Shown here one piece after another: positions 33,692 to 42,287 of a stretch of 45,861 nt of DNA (positions are counted from its first letter, which is position 1; each line of letters begins with the position of its first letter). Made by a program: the position numbers and the translations under genes. Location: positions 1-45,861 of the forward strand of contig JANXAE010000005.1 in assembly GCA_025062235.1 (NCBI GenBank), given 5' to 3'. Below the pieces are notes generated by a model, which saw only the letters and a program-made list of their open reading frames with translations, was not told where the DNA came from and ran no database searches. Origin of the DNA: Bryobacteraceae bacterium. GTDB taxonomy: Bacteria > Acidobacteriota > Terriglobia > Bryobacterales > Bryobacteraceae.

Positions 33692-33700
33692 TGTTAGAAT
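33692..33700 (+). promoter_or_regulatory. Extended -10 promoter of rpiB-glyA
   Basis: TGTTAGAAT gives TGn plus TAGAAT (33695-33700). It ends 14 bases before the rpiB ATG at 33715, so the leader would be about eight nucleotides, too short for a normal Shine-Dalgarno. The rpiB ATG is preceded by GCCCTCC, with no purine-rich site. Confidence 0.5.
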
Positions 33701-33714
33701 GAAGTCCGCCCTCC

Positions 33715-34164
33715 ATGAAGATTGCCATCGGTTCCGACCATGCCGGCTTTCGGCTCAAGGAACGGCTGCGCCAGTGGTTGACCAGTCGCGGGCACGACGT
33801 GGTGGACCACGGGACCGATTCCGAGGAGTCATGCGACTACCCGGACTACGCCGCGGCGGTAGCGCGGGACGTGGCCGAAGGCCGTGCGGACCGTGGCGTG
33901 CTGATCTGCTGGACCGGCGTCGGTATGGCCATCGCCGCCAACAAGGTCAAAGGCGTGCGCGCTGCGCCCGCCGTTTGGCCGGAGCAGGTGCGCCTGAGCC
34001 GCGCGCACAACGACGCCAACGTGGTGACTTTCGGTGCCCGGTTCACCGATGCCGAGGCGGCCGAAGCGCTGCTGGAAGTCTTTCTGAACACCCCCTTCGA
34101 CGGAGGGCGACACTCACGGCGTCTGGACAAGATCAACGCCATCGAGGAGATCTGTTGCGAATGA
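33715..34164 (+). CDS. rpiB: Ribose 5-phosphate isomerase B
   Basis: A 149-residue RpiB/LacAB-family isomerase interconverting ribose 5-phosphate and ribulose 5-phosphate in the pentose phosphate pathway. The N-terminus is typical ([18 protein letters not shown]), as are [31 protein letters not shown] and the late [15 protein letters not shown]. The catalytic cysteine is present (Cys65), but the following loop reads CWTGVGM instead of the common CGTGxGM; Trp66 replaces Gly. The gene overlaps glyA as ATGA, a pairing seen in many bacteria. Transcription probably starts only a few bases before the ATG. Confidence 0.94.
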   Translation: MKIAIGSDHAGFRLKERLRQWLTSRGHDVVDHGTDSEESCDYPDYAAAVARDVAEGRADRGVLICWTGVGMAIAANKVKGVRAAPAVWPEQVRLSRAHNDANVVTFGARFTDAEAAEALLEVFLNTPFDGGRHSRRLDKINAIEEICCE

Positions 34165-35444
34165 CCGAGCAAGAGCGCCTGGCCCGTCCCCTGGCGGAGG
34201 TCGACCCGGAGGTCTTCGAGGCCATCCGTGGGGAGCTTTTGCGTCAGCACTCGCGCCTCGAGCTGATCGCCAGCGAGAACTTCACCTCCGAGGCGGTGCT
34301 CGAAGCCACGGGCAGCGTCTTCACCAACAAGTACGCCGAGGGCTATCCAGGCAAGCGCTACTACGGCGGCTGCGAGTATGTGGATGTCGTGGAGACTTTG
34401 GCCCGAGAGCGCGCAAAGCAGCTTTTCGGCGCCGAACACGCCAATGTGCAGCCCCACTCGGGCTCGCAAGCCAACATGGCCGCTTACGCCGCCGTGCTTT
34501 CACCCGGGGACACCATCCTGGGCATGAATCTCTCCCACGGCGGTCACCTCACCCACGGCCATCACCTGAATTTCTCCGGCAAGACGTACCGCGTGGTGCC
34601 CTACGGTGTCCGCCGCGAGGACGAACAGATCGACTACGACGAGGTGGCGCGGCTGGCCGAGGAACACAAACCGAAGATGATCATCGTCGGAGGCAGCGCG
34701 TACCCGCGGGTGCTCGATTTCGCGCGCTTCCGTCAGATTGCGGATTCCGTGGGCGCGATCCTGCTGGTGGACATGGCACATTTCGCCGGACTGGTCGCTG
34801 CGGGTCTGCACCCGAATCCCTGCCAGTGGGCCGACATCGTGACCACCACCACCCACAAGACCTTGCGCGGCCCTCGCTCGGGCATGATCCTGTGTCGGCA
34901 ACAGTACGCTGCCGCGATCGATCGCAGCGTTTTCCCGGGCGTGCAGGGAGGCCCGCTGGTGCACGTGATCGCGGCCAAGGCGGTGTGCCTGAAGGAGGCG
35001 ATGACGCCCGAGTTCGCAGCCTACCAGAAGCAGGTGGTGGCGAATGCGCGCGCGCTGGCCTTGGGGCTGCGGGAAGCCGGCTTCCGCGTGGTCTCGGGCG
35101 GAACGGACACGCACCTGCTGCTGGTGGATGTATTCTCGCGCGGTTTGCGGGGACGGGACGCCGAGCAGGCCCTCGACGCGGCGCACATCACGGTGAACAA
35201 GAACACGATTCCCTTCGACGTGAACCCCCCGCTGAATCCGAGCGGCATCCGTCTGGGCTCTCCCGCCGTCACTACGCGCGGCTTCCGGGAAGCCGAAATG
35301 CGGGAGGTGGCGGAACTGATCGCCATGGTGCTCGCGCGCCCGCAGTGCGAGCAGACACGTGCCGCGGTGCGCGGCCGGGTGGCGGCGCTGGTGGAGCGCT
35401 TCCCGCTTTACGCCTGGAAGGTGGCGGCAGTGGGTGCGCGCTGA
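34161..35444 (+). CDS. glyA: Serine hydroxymethyltransferase
   Basis: A 427-residue PLP enzyme converting serine and tetrahydrofolate to glycine and methylenetetrahydrofolate in the cytoplasm. Diagnostic segments are [57 protein letters not shown], and the PLP-lysine motif [16 protein letters not shown] with Lys233. The C-terminal part has [20 protein letters not shown] and [11 protein letters not shown]. Its ATG overlaps the rpiB stop (ATGA), so it is translationally coupled. A glycosyltransferase gene follows after 27 bp. Confidence 0.97.
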   Translation: MTEQERLARPLAEVDPEVFEAIRGELLRQHSRLELIASENFTSEAVLEATGSVFTNKYAEGYPGKRYYGGCEYVDVVETLARERAKQLFGAEHANVQPHSGSQANMAAYAAVLSPGDTILGMNLSHGGHLTHGHHLNFSGKTYRVVPYGVRREDEQIDYDEVARLAEEHKPKMIIVGGSAYPRVLDFARFRQIADSVGAILLVDMAHFAGLVAAGLHPNPCQWADIVTTTTHKTLRGPRSGMILCRQQYAAAIDRSVFPGVQGGPLVHVIAAKAVCLKEAMTPEFAAYQKQVVANARALALGLREAGFRVVSGGTDTHLLLVDVFSRGLRGRDAEQALDAAHITVNKNTIPFDVNPPLNPSGIRLGSPAVTTRGFREAEMREVAELIAMVLARPQCEQTRAAVRGRVAALVERFPLYAWKVAAVGAR

Positions 35445-35471
35445 GACTTCCGCGGCGCGGGATAGCGAGCG

Positions 35472-36632
35472 ATGGCCCTGAAGATCGTCCTCGACGCCAG
35501 GCGGGTGAGGGACTTCGGGGTGGGCAGCTACATCCGCAACCTCGTCCACGCACTGGCCAGCCTGGACGCGGAGAACCGGTACGTGCTGGTGTGCCGGCCG
35601 CTGGGAATGGAGGAGTTCGCCGGGCTGCCCGCCAACTTCGAGACCGTGCTGTACGAGCGCCCCGACACCGGGCTGTTCAACCAGCTCGGTTTCTCGATCT
35701 TCCTGCGCCGCTTCGATGCGGATTTGTATCACCTGCCCCTGAGCGTCGTCCCTTGGGGCATGCCGCGGCCCTACGTGGTGACCGTGCACGACATCAGCAG
35801 CCTGCTGTTCGCTCCGCCTCCCCGTCGCTGGCAAGCCCTGCGACTGTACCGGTTCCGAAGGGGCCTGATGCGTGCGGCCCGCGTCATCGCCGTTTCCTGC
35901 GCCACGCGGCGGGACGTCGAAAGCGTGCTGGGCGTGCCCGCGGAACGCATCCGCCAGATCTACGACGCGCCCGACCCGCGGTTCCTCGCCGACGGAGCGC
36001 CCCAGTGCGAGGCCGAGCGGGCCGAGCGGCGGAGGGTGCTCGAACGCTACCAGGTGAATTACCCATACATTCTGTACGCGGGGGCCATTCGCCCGCAGAA
36101 AAACGTGCCGCGGCTGGTCGAGGCCTTCGCCGTGCTTCGCGGCGAGCTCGAGAATCACCCGGTCTACAAGGACCTGCGGCTGATCATCATCGGTGATGAG
36201 ATCGCGCGGTACCCGGCCGTGCGGCATGCCGTCATCAAGACGCGCGTCGAGCACGCCGTCCGTTTCTTGGGCTTTCTGCCCTTCGAGACGCTGCGCGTCT
36301 TCTACCAGTGCGCGGCCGTCTTCGCCTTCCCCTCGCTGTACGAGGGCTTCGGATTGCCGCCCCTGGAGGCCATGGCTTGCGGCACTCCGGTCGTGACCTC
36401 CAACGTGAGTTCGCTGCCCGAGGTGGTGGGCGAGGCGGCGGTGCTCGTCAACCCCGAGAATGTCTTCGACATCGCCCGCGGCCTGCGCGAGGCCCTGCTC
36501 GACGAGTCCCTGCGCCGCGAGCTCGTGCAACGCGGCTTCGCGCAACTGAAACGGTTCAGTTGGAGGACGACAGCCAGCCAGGTGCTGGAGGTCTACCGCG
36601 ACGTGGCGAGGCTGTCGCGGCGGCGGGTTTGA
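35472..36632 (+). CDS. GT4-type glycosyltransferase
   Basis: A 386-residue family 1/GT4 retaining glycosyltransferase of the GT-B fold. The N-terminal acceptor domain contains DARRVRDFGVGSYIRNLV and VVTVHDISSLLF. The C-terminal donor domain begins ILYAGAIRPQKNVPRLVEAF and includes the E-x7-E motif (SLYEGFGLPPLEAMACGTPV) and SLPEVVGEAAVLVNPEN. It probably transfers a sugar from a nucleotide donor in making surface polysaccharide, but donor and acceptor are unknown. It lies 27 bp after glyA in the same direction. The last 40 bp overlap, on the other strand, the end of the small XRE-like gene. Confidence 0.92.
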   Translation: MALKIVLDARRVRDFGVGSYIRNLVHALASLDAENRYVLVCRPLGMEEFAGLPANFETVLYERPDTGLFNQLGFSIFLRRFDADLYHLPLSVVPWGMPRPYVVTVHDISSLLFAPPPRRWQALRLYRFRRGLMRAARVIAVSCATRRDVESVLGVPAERIRQIYDAPDPRFLADGAPQCEAERAERRRVLERYQVNYPYILYAGAIRPQKNVPRLVEAFAVLRGELENHPVYKDLRLIIIGDEIARYPAVRHAVIKTRVEHAVRFLGFLPFETLRVFYQCAAVFAFPSLYEGFGLPPLEAMACGTPVVTSNVSSLPEVVGEAAVLVNPENVFDIARGLREALLDESLRRELVQRGFAQLKRFSWRTTASQVLEVYRDVARLSRRRV

Positions 36633-36901
36633 GCTGGCTCGCGCGGGGGAGGAATCTGCCTGCGCCCGAGGGTGGAATTCCGCTCCTCGGGGGACAGCAG
36701 GTCCACGACGCTCAGGTCCAGGTGGCGAAGCAGACGATCGGCCAGGTGGTTGGAAAGCCCGCGGGCTCCCTTGAGCACGTTGTGCAGGTGGGACTGCGAC
36801 AGCCCGGCCTGGCGAGCCAGGCGCCGCTCGGTGGTCTCGCCGCGGTCGAGCAGGGACCGGATATGGTCGAGCAGTCGCTCATGGAGGTCGGCGAAGTACA
36901 T
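36593..36901 (-). CDS. Small XRE-like helix-turn-helix protein
   Basis: A 102-residue protein with a lambda-repressor-like HTH at about residues 26-70: TERRLARQAGLSQSHLHNVL followed by KGARGLSNHLADRLLRHLDL. The N-terminal helix (YFADLHERLLDHIRSLLDRG) may dimerise, and the Arg/Pro-rich tail looks disordered. The start at ATG 36901 has AGGAG five bases upstream. The last 40 bp lie antisense within the glycosyltransferase gene. The ribosome-binding site itself overlaps a palindrome (36910-36926), and more palindromes lie just upstream, so autorepression is likely (inference). The regulon is unknown. Confidence 0.75.
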   Translation of the reverse strand: MYFADLHERLLDHIRSLLDRGETTERRLARQAGLSQSHLHNVLKGARGLSNHLADRLLRHLDLSVVDLLSPEERNSTLGRRQIPPPREPAQTRRRDSLATSR

Positions 36902-36909
36902 GGCGCTCC

Positions 36910-36981
36910 TATTTCCTGGAGAAATAGAGGACGCGAGAAACCATTCCTCGCATGGAATGAACCAATTTTAATTGGAATTCC
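36910..36981. promoter_or_regulatory. Cluster of palindromes, likely operators
   Basis: Four perfect inverted repeats in 72 bp: TATTTC-CTGGA-GAAATA (36910-36926), CATTCC-TCGCAT-GGAATG (36942-36959), CCAATT-TT-AATTGG (36962-36975) and GGAATTCC (36974-36981). Two of them share the half-site ATTCC/GGAAT. They lie directly upstream of the XRE-like gene and could bind that protein. Confidence 0.5.
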
Positions 36982-37077
36982 TTTTCACCCTAGCCAAAAT
37001 TTCGCCAACATAGGCAAGAAATTACGACGTATTTCCGCCTGAACGCCTTTTCATCACCGCCTTGCCATCCTCCGCGG

Positions 37078-37105
37078 TTGACGATTTTCCGCCGCGGTGT
37101 ATCTT
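37078..37105 (+). promoter_or_regulatory. Candidate promoter of the zinc-ribbon regulator gene
   Basis: TTGACG at 37078-37083 (five of six to the -35 consensus), a 16-bp spacer and TATCTT at 37100-37105 (four of six to the -10). This would give a leader of about 120 nt before the ATG at 37231. Confidence 0.45.
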
Positions 37106-37230
37106 AGCGAACAGATTTGTATGCTCCTCCCCCGAGGGCTACAGGATGGTAGCTGCTGCGGCGCGGACGCGCGGGCACCGGGGCCGGGCGGCCCCGACCG
37201 GGAGGGGTCCCTGGAGGACTACTCAAGGCC

Positions 37231-37812
37231 ATGCAATGGACCCGTTCTGACACCATCGCGCTCGCGAAGAACCGTTGTACGCAATGCCACGGATTGGGAT
37301 TGCGTACCAACCGAAGGGGTGGGTCCAACCCCTGCAACTGCGTCCTGCGGGAAATTTTCCGCGCTTGCTACAGGCGGTTCCGCTATTGCGCCACCAAGGA
37401 AAAGTACATGAGCCGCATCTCCTTCGAGCACGTTCCTGGCAAGGAGCGCCGAATGACGTGGGGCTTCAAGGACGAGGAGTATTGCGCCGACTTCATCCTG
37501 GTGAGCCGGCGGACGCTGGACGAGTTCGAGTACAAGGTCTTCAAATATCACTTTCTCCTGGGCGCGGACTGGAAACTCTGCTGTCGCAAGCTCGGTATTG
37601 ACCGCGGCAATTTCTTCCATTGCGTCTACCGCATCGAGCAGAAGTTGGGGCGCGTTTTCCGCGAGCTCCAACCATACGGCTTGTGGCCGCTCGATGAGTA
37701 CTTCAATGGTACGGTCCGCAGCCGCCCGCGCGTCGCAACCGCACTGCCGCCCAGCCAGCCCGTGGCGGGCGCGGGGCAACCGCTGAGGCCGCCCTTGGCC
37801 GAAAGCGCCTGA
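37231..37812 (+). CDS. Zinc-ribbon protein with sigma-4-like helix-turn-helix, function unknown
   Basis: A 193-residue protein that I do not recognise as a named family. The N-terminus has four closely placed cysteines, Cys16-x2-Cys19 (CTQCHGLGLR) and Cys35-x-Cys37 (NPCNC), which suggests a DnaJ-like half zinc ribbon. A basic, Tyr/Arg-rich section follows (FRACYRRFRYCATKEKYM). Residues ~98-145 look like a sigma-70 region 4-type HTH (EYKVFKYHFLLGADWKLCCR, KLGIDRGNFFHCVYRIEQKL). The C-terminal ~35 residues are Pro/Ala-rich and probably disordered. A DNA-binding regulator is likely. It is divergent from the XRE-like gene across a palindrome-rich region, and a large hairpin follows. Confidence 0.7.
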   Translation: MQWTRSDTIALAKNRCTQCHGLGLRTNRRGGSNPCNCVLREIFRACYRRFRYCATKEKYMSRISFEHVPGKERRMTWGFKDEEYCADFILVSRRTLDEFEYKVFKYHFLLGADWKLCCRKLGIDRGNFFHCVYRIEQKLGRVFRELQPYGLWPLDEYFNGTVRSRPRVATALPPSQPVAGAGQPLRPPLAESA

Positions 37813-37818
37813 GAATCC

Positions 37819-37854
37819 ATGCGGGACCGGATCGCCGGGCGGCCGGTCCCGCAT
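37819..37854 (+). terminator. Long GC-rich hairpin after the zinc-ribbon gene
   Basis: ATGCGGGACCGG at 37819-37830 pairs perfectly with CCGGTCCCGCAT at 37843-37854 (12-bp stem, 12-base loop). It begins seven bases after the stop at 37812. No T-run follows, so it may act as a U-less terminator or as an RNA-stabilising structure. Confidence 0.55.
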
Positions 37855-38075
37855 CCTACGTGCCGGACCCGCGGCCCTTGGCCCCGGTTGGAAGTCGGTC
37901 GAGAGGCTCGCTGTCGGCCATCACCTCTTGCCGCCAGGATATCCCCGGTTGCGGGAATCGAGCACATGCAGAGCGGGGCGTGCCGGCCTGGTTCCGCTCG
38001 GACCGCGCGGGGACGGAATCTTGGAGAATGAAGGTTTGGCCGGCACGACCGCCTCCGGCTCCCCGGTCTGCTTCG

Positions 38076-39257
38076 ATGGATCGCTTCTGGTCATGGCTGC
38101 CCGAAATCCTGGCTGCGCTGGCCGGCTTCGTTGCGCTGCGCCGGCTGGCGGCCGCCATCGGCAGGACGGCCGACGCGCGGGCCCGGCCGGCGCTGTGGGC
38201 ACTAGCAGCGTGGATCGCGGTGGGCCTGATCCTGACGCTGTCGCGGGCCGCACACCGTTGGCCCGGTTGGGCGTGGCTTGAATGGATCAGGGGAACGGCT
38301 CCGCTGGCGGCCGGTGGCGTGTTGTTCGCGCATGGCCTGTTCGCGCTCTGGCGCAGGTCCGCAGCGTGCGATCCGCGACGCAGGTCTTTCCTCAGAATCG
38401 TTGCGGGCGCGGTGGCCTCCGGGCCACCGGCCGCGGTCGCATTCGGTATCCTAGTCGAGCGTCTGGGCGCGCGTCGGCTAGTGGTGGAAATGCCGGTCCC
38501 GGAACTACCCGAAGATCTGGAGGGGCTCCGCATCGTCCAGCTCACCGACATTCACTTGGGTCCGTTCCTCGGAGCGAGGGAACTGGCCTGGGCCGTGGCC
38601 ATGGCCAACGAATTCCGGCCGCACTTGGCCGTCGTTACTGGCGATTTGATCAGCGCGGGAAACGGTTCTCTGCAAGCGTGCCTGGCCGAACTGGCGCGGC
38701 TGCGTGCGGAAGCCGGAGTCCTGGGTTGCCACGGGAACCACGAAATCTACGCAGGCGCAGAAGCGCTGGCCACACGACTGGGGTCGCGATGGGGTCTGTG
38801 CTTTCTGCGCCAGCAGAGCCGGCTGCTGCGCTTCGGGCGTGCCGCCCTCAACGTGGCGGGGGTGGATTACCAGCGCCGGGGGCGACCTTATTTGCGCGAC
38901 GCTGCGGAGCTCGTTCACCCCGGTGCCGTGAACCTGCTCCTTTCGCACAACCCCGACGTATTTCCGGTGGCCGCGCGGCTCGGCTTTCAGCTCGTCCTTG
39001 CGGGACACACGCACGGCGGACAGGTCAATGTGGAAATTCTCGGTGAACACCTCAACATAGCCCGCTTCTGGACGCCATTCGTTTACGGTCTTTACGTCAA
39101 CCAGCGAGCCCTGTTGTTCGTCAGTCGCGGCCTGGGCACGGTCGGCATCCCGCTGCGATTGGGGGCCCCGCCGGAAATCGTCTGCTTGCGGCTACGCCGG
39201 GCGGCGAACACTGCGGCGAAACGGGAGTCCGACGACCGTTGCGCTATCTGGTCCTGA
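38076..39257 (+). CDS. Membrane-anchored metallophosphoesterase (YaeI-like)
   Basis: A 393-residue protein. About four N-terminal hydrophobic segments occur in the first ~125 residues (LPEILAALAGFVALRRL, ALWALAAWIAVGLILTL, APLAAGGVLFAHGLFAL, AGAVASGPPAAVAFGIL). A calcineurin-like phosphoesterase domain follows, with all metal-binding motifs: VQLTDIHLGPF (DxH), VVTGDLIS (GD), GCHGNHEIYAG (GNHE), LLLSHNPDVFP and LAGHTHGGQVN. The family includes YaeI-type and UDP-diacylglucosamine-like enzymes; the substrate is not known. I take ATG 38076. An ATG at 38028 has GGAG only one base away, and the open frame extends to 37860. The end overlaps the next gene by 19 bp. Confidence 0.88.
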   Translation: MDRFWSWLPEILAALAGFVALRRLAAAIGRTADARARPALWALAAWIAVGLILTLSRAAHRWPGWAWLEWIRGTAPLAAGGVLFAHGLFALWRRSAACDPRRRSFLRIVAGAVASGPPAAVAFGILVERLGARRLVVEMPVPELPEDLEGLRIVQLTDIHLGPFLGARELAWAVAMANEFRPHLAVVTGDLISAGNGSLQACLAELARLRAEAGVLGCHGNHEIYAGAEALATRLGSRWGLCFLRQQSRLLRFGRAALNVAGVDYQRRGRPYLRDAAELVHPGAVNLLLSHNPDVFPVAARLGFQLVLAGHTHGGQVNVEILGEHLNIARFWTPFVYGLYVNQRALLFVSRGLGTVGIPLRLGAPPEIVCLRLRRAANTAAKRESDDRCAIWS

Positions 39258-39979
39258 GCGACATTCACTCCAATTGGGAAGCCCTTGAGGCGGTGCTGCG
39301 GCATGCCGGAGGCGCTCATGACGCGATCGTCTGTCTGGGAGACTTGGTGGGCTACGGCGCCGATCCCAACCGTGTCGTGGAATGGGCCCGCAAGGAGGTC
39401 TCGGTAGCGATCCGGGGCAATCACGACAAGGCCGCCGTGGGGCTGTTGGACCCGGCATGGTTCAACCCGGCGGCGCGCGAGGCAGCCGAGTGGACGGCAT
39501 CCGTTCTCACCCCGGAAAACTACGCTTACCTTCGCCGGCTTCCGCGCGGCCCCTTGTCGGTCGGCCAGTTTCAGATCATGCATGGGCATCCGGCCGACGA
39601 GGACGAATACCTCTGGGACCTGGCCACTCCCGACGACGTGCTTCCCTTTTTGGCGCGCCCTTTGGCTTTCTTCGGGCACACACACATCCAAGGCGGCTTT
39701 AGGCTCAGACGGGGCGCGGTATCGGGCCTGGAGGACGTGGCCGAGGGCGAAGCCGGGTTCCGGGTGGCCTTGCTCCCCGGCTGGAAGTACCTCATCAACC
39801 CAGGTTCTGTAGGCCAGCCTCGCGATGGCGATCCGCGCGCGGCTTATGCGATTTTCGACACGGAGGCCGCGGAGGTCGAGCTGCGCCGCTGCGTCTATGC
39901 TGTCGAAGTGGCCCAGGCCAAGATCCTCCGCGCCGGCCTGCCTGCGGTCTTGGCCGAGCGTTTGAAGGCCGGCGTTTGA
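39239..39979 (+). CDS. Cytosolic metallophosphoesterase (YfcE/ApaH-like)
   Basis: A 246-residue calcineurin-like phosphoesterase with the complete motif set: LVLSDIHSNWEALEAVL (DxH), VCLGDLVGYGADPN (GDxVGYG), IRGNHDKAA (GNHD), IMHGHPADEDEY and FFGHTHIQGGF, then LINPGSVGQPRDGDPRAAY. This last pattern is typical of the MJ0936/YfcE and diadenosine-tetraphosphatase-like group, which includes phosphodiesterases of nucleotides. The substrate is unknown. The start is TTG at 39239, within the end of the preceding phosphoesterase gene, with GGGAG upstream. It belongs to a different subfamily from its neighbour, so this is not a recent duplication. Confidence 0.9.
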   Translation: MRYLVLSDIHSNWEALEAVLRHAGGAHDAIVCLGDLVGYGADPNRVVEWARKEVSVAIRGNHDKAAVGLLDPAWFNPAAREAAEWTASVLTPENYAYLRRLPRGPLSVGQFQIMHGHPADEDEYLWDLATPDDVLPFLARPLAFFGHTHIQGGFRLRRGAVSGLEDVAEGEAGFRVALLPGWKYLINPGSVGQPRDGDPRAAYAIFDTEAAEVELRRCVYAVEVAQAKILRAGLPAVLAERLKAGV

Positions 39980-40006
39980 GGCCGCACGCCACGCGCGCCG
40001 GTCGTT

Positions 40007-40297
40007 CTATTCGATGCCGATGCCCACGCGCAGCTCGTTGATCACCTTTTTGACACCCTTGACCCTGCGCGTGATGCGTTCTGCCTTGATCTTGTGCTTT
40101 TCCTCGCGCACCTTGCCGCGCAGTGTCACTACGCCCTCGCGGACCTCGACCTCGATGGCTGCACCCTTGACGTCCGGGTCGTTTGCCAGGCGGCGGCGCA
40201 CTTGATCGTAGATTTCATCGTCGGAGCCGGCCTGCTGGGCCGTGGCAGCCGCGCCCGCCAGCAGGGCCAGCACCAGCGCCAGGGCTACAATCCGCAC
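40007..40297 (-). CDS. Periplasmic BON-domain protein
   Basis: A 96-residue protein with a signal peptide (RIVALALVLALLAGAAATAQQ) and one BON domain (SDDEIYDQVRRRLANDPDVK, VREGVVTLRGKVREEKHK, RRVKGVKKVINELRV). BON domains bind phospholipid surfaces in OsmY-type stress proteins. I choose the GTG at 40297: it puts a positive charge directly before the hydrophobic core and has a -10-like TACATT seven bases upstream (40305-40310). A TTG at 40306 in the same frame would overlap that element. It lies 42 bp downstream of accC and may also be read from the accC transcript. Confidence 0.85.
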   Translation of the reverse strand: MRIVALALVLALLAGAAATAQQAGSDDEIYDQVRRRLANDPDVKGAAIEVEVREGVVTLRGKVREEKHKIKAERITRRVKGVKKVINELRVGIGIE

Positions 40298-40304
40298 GGC
40301 TAAC

Positions 40305-40310
40305 AATGTA
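40305..40310 (-). promoter_or_regulatory. Candidate -10 element of the BON gene
   Basis: TACATT on the minus strand ends seven bases before the GTG start at 40297, the spacing expected for a leaderless transcript. Confidence 0.35.
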
Positions 40311-40339
40311 GCGCGGCGCCCTGCGCCTTTGCCAGTGCT

Positions 40340-41710
<1,371 letters not shown>

Positions 41711-41715
41711 GGCGA

Positions 41716-42246
41716 TCACAGGGGCCGGATGGCGAACAGGGCTTCGCCGTATTCGACCGGTTGTGCGTTCTCGACCAAACGGTTGACGATCACACCCGCA
41801 ATCTCCGCTTCGATTTCATTCATCAGTTTCATGGACTCGATGATGCAGAGCACCTGGCCGGGCTTGACCGTGTCGCCCACCTGTACGAAGGGCGGCGCGC
41901 CAGGGGAAGGCGCCTCGTAGAAGGTCCCCACGATGGGCGACTTGACGTAAACCAGGGAAGCGTCCGCGGCGATCTCGGGCGGCTCGGCAGCGGATGGCGC
42001 GTGCTTCGCTGTCGGCGCGGGTGCGGCCGCCGGGGCTGCTGTCGGGACAGGAACTTCCGGCAGCGCTACGTTCGGAGGCGGCGCCTGTGCGGCGACCGGG
42101 AAGGATGCCGGTAGGGTGATGTTATGGGCGTTGATCTCCGGCGTGCGTCGTATGCGCACGCGGTTCTCCCCCCGCTGCACTTCGAGCTCGCTGATGCCGG
42201 TTTCTGCAACTACCTTGATGAGTTCGCGGATTTCCTCGATGGTCAT
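41716..42246 (-). CDS. accB: Biotin carboxyl carrier protein of acetyl-CoA carboxylase
   Basis: A 176-residue AccB. The N-terminal helix ([20 protein letters not shown]) is followed by a flexible Pro/Ala-rich hinge (~45-90) and the biotinyl domain, with the modified lysine Lys140 in [15 protein letters not shown] and the thumb region [15 protein letters not shown]. The start at ATG 42246 has GAGG about six bases upstream; a longer in-frame start at 42291 would overlap the peptidase gene. It passes carboxybiotin from AccC to the carboxyltransferase. The gene order pepP-accB-accC lacks the efp gene that many bacteria have between pepP and accB. Confidence 0.96.
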   Translation of the reverse strand: MTIEEIRELIKVVAETGISELEVQRGENRVRIRRTPEINAHNITLPASFPVAAQAPPPNVALPEVPVPTAAPAAAPAPTAKHAPSAAEPPEIAADASLVYVKSPIVGTFYEAPSPGAPPFVQVGDTVKPGQVLCIIESMKLMNEIEAEIAGVIVNRLVENAQPVEYGEALFAIRPL

Positions 42247-42287
42247 GAACGACCTCGTACGGCCTCCCGAAACTGGGCCAGCGCCAC

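Larger units (their letters stand above)
36902..37230. other. AT-rich intergenic region between divergent regulator genes
   Basis: A 329-bp stretch. Its first ~150 bp are clearly richer in A+T than the rest of the window and contain four palindromes (36910-36926, 36942-36959, 36962-36975, 36974-36981). The remainder holds a candidate promoter at 37078-37105 and a GC-rich leader for the gene at 37231. No open frame of note is present. Confidence 0.6.

Noticed and set aside
31874-33697. 607-codon plus-strand frame opposite proS
   Set aside because: Shadow of proS; composition is typical of reverse-complement high-GC coding sequence.
34500-36545. 681-codon minus-strand frame opposite glyA and the glycosyltransferase
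   Set aside because: It spans two clear plus-strand genes and shows no conserved domain.
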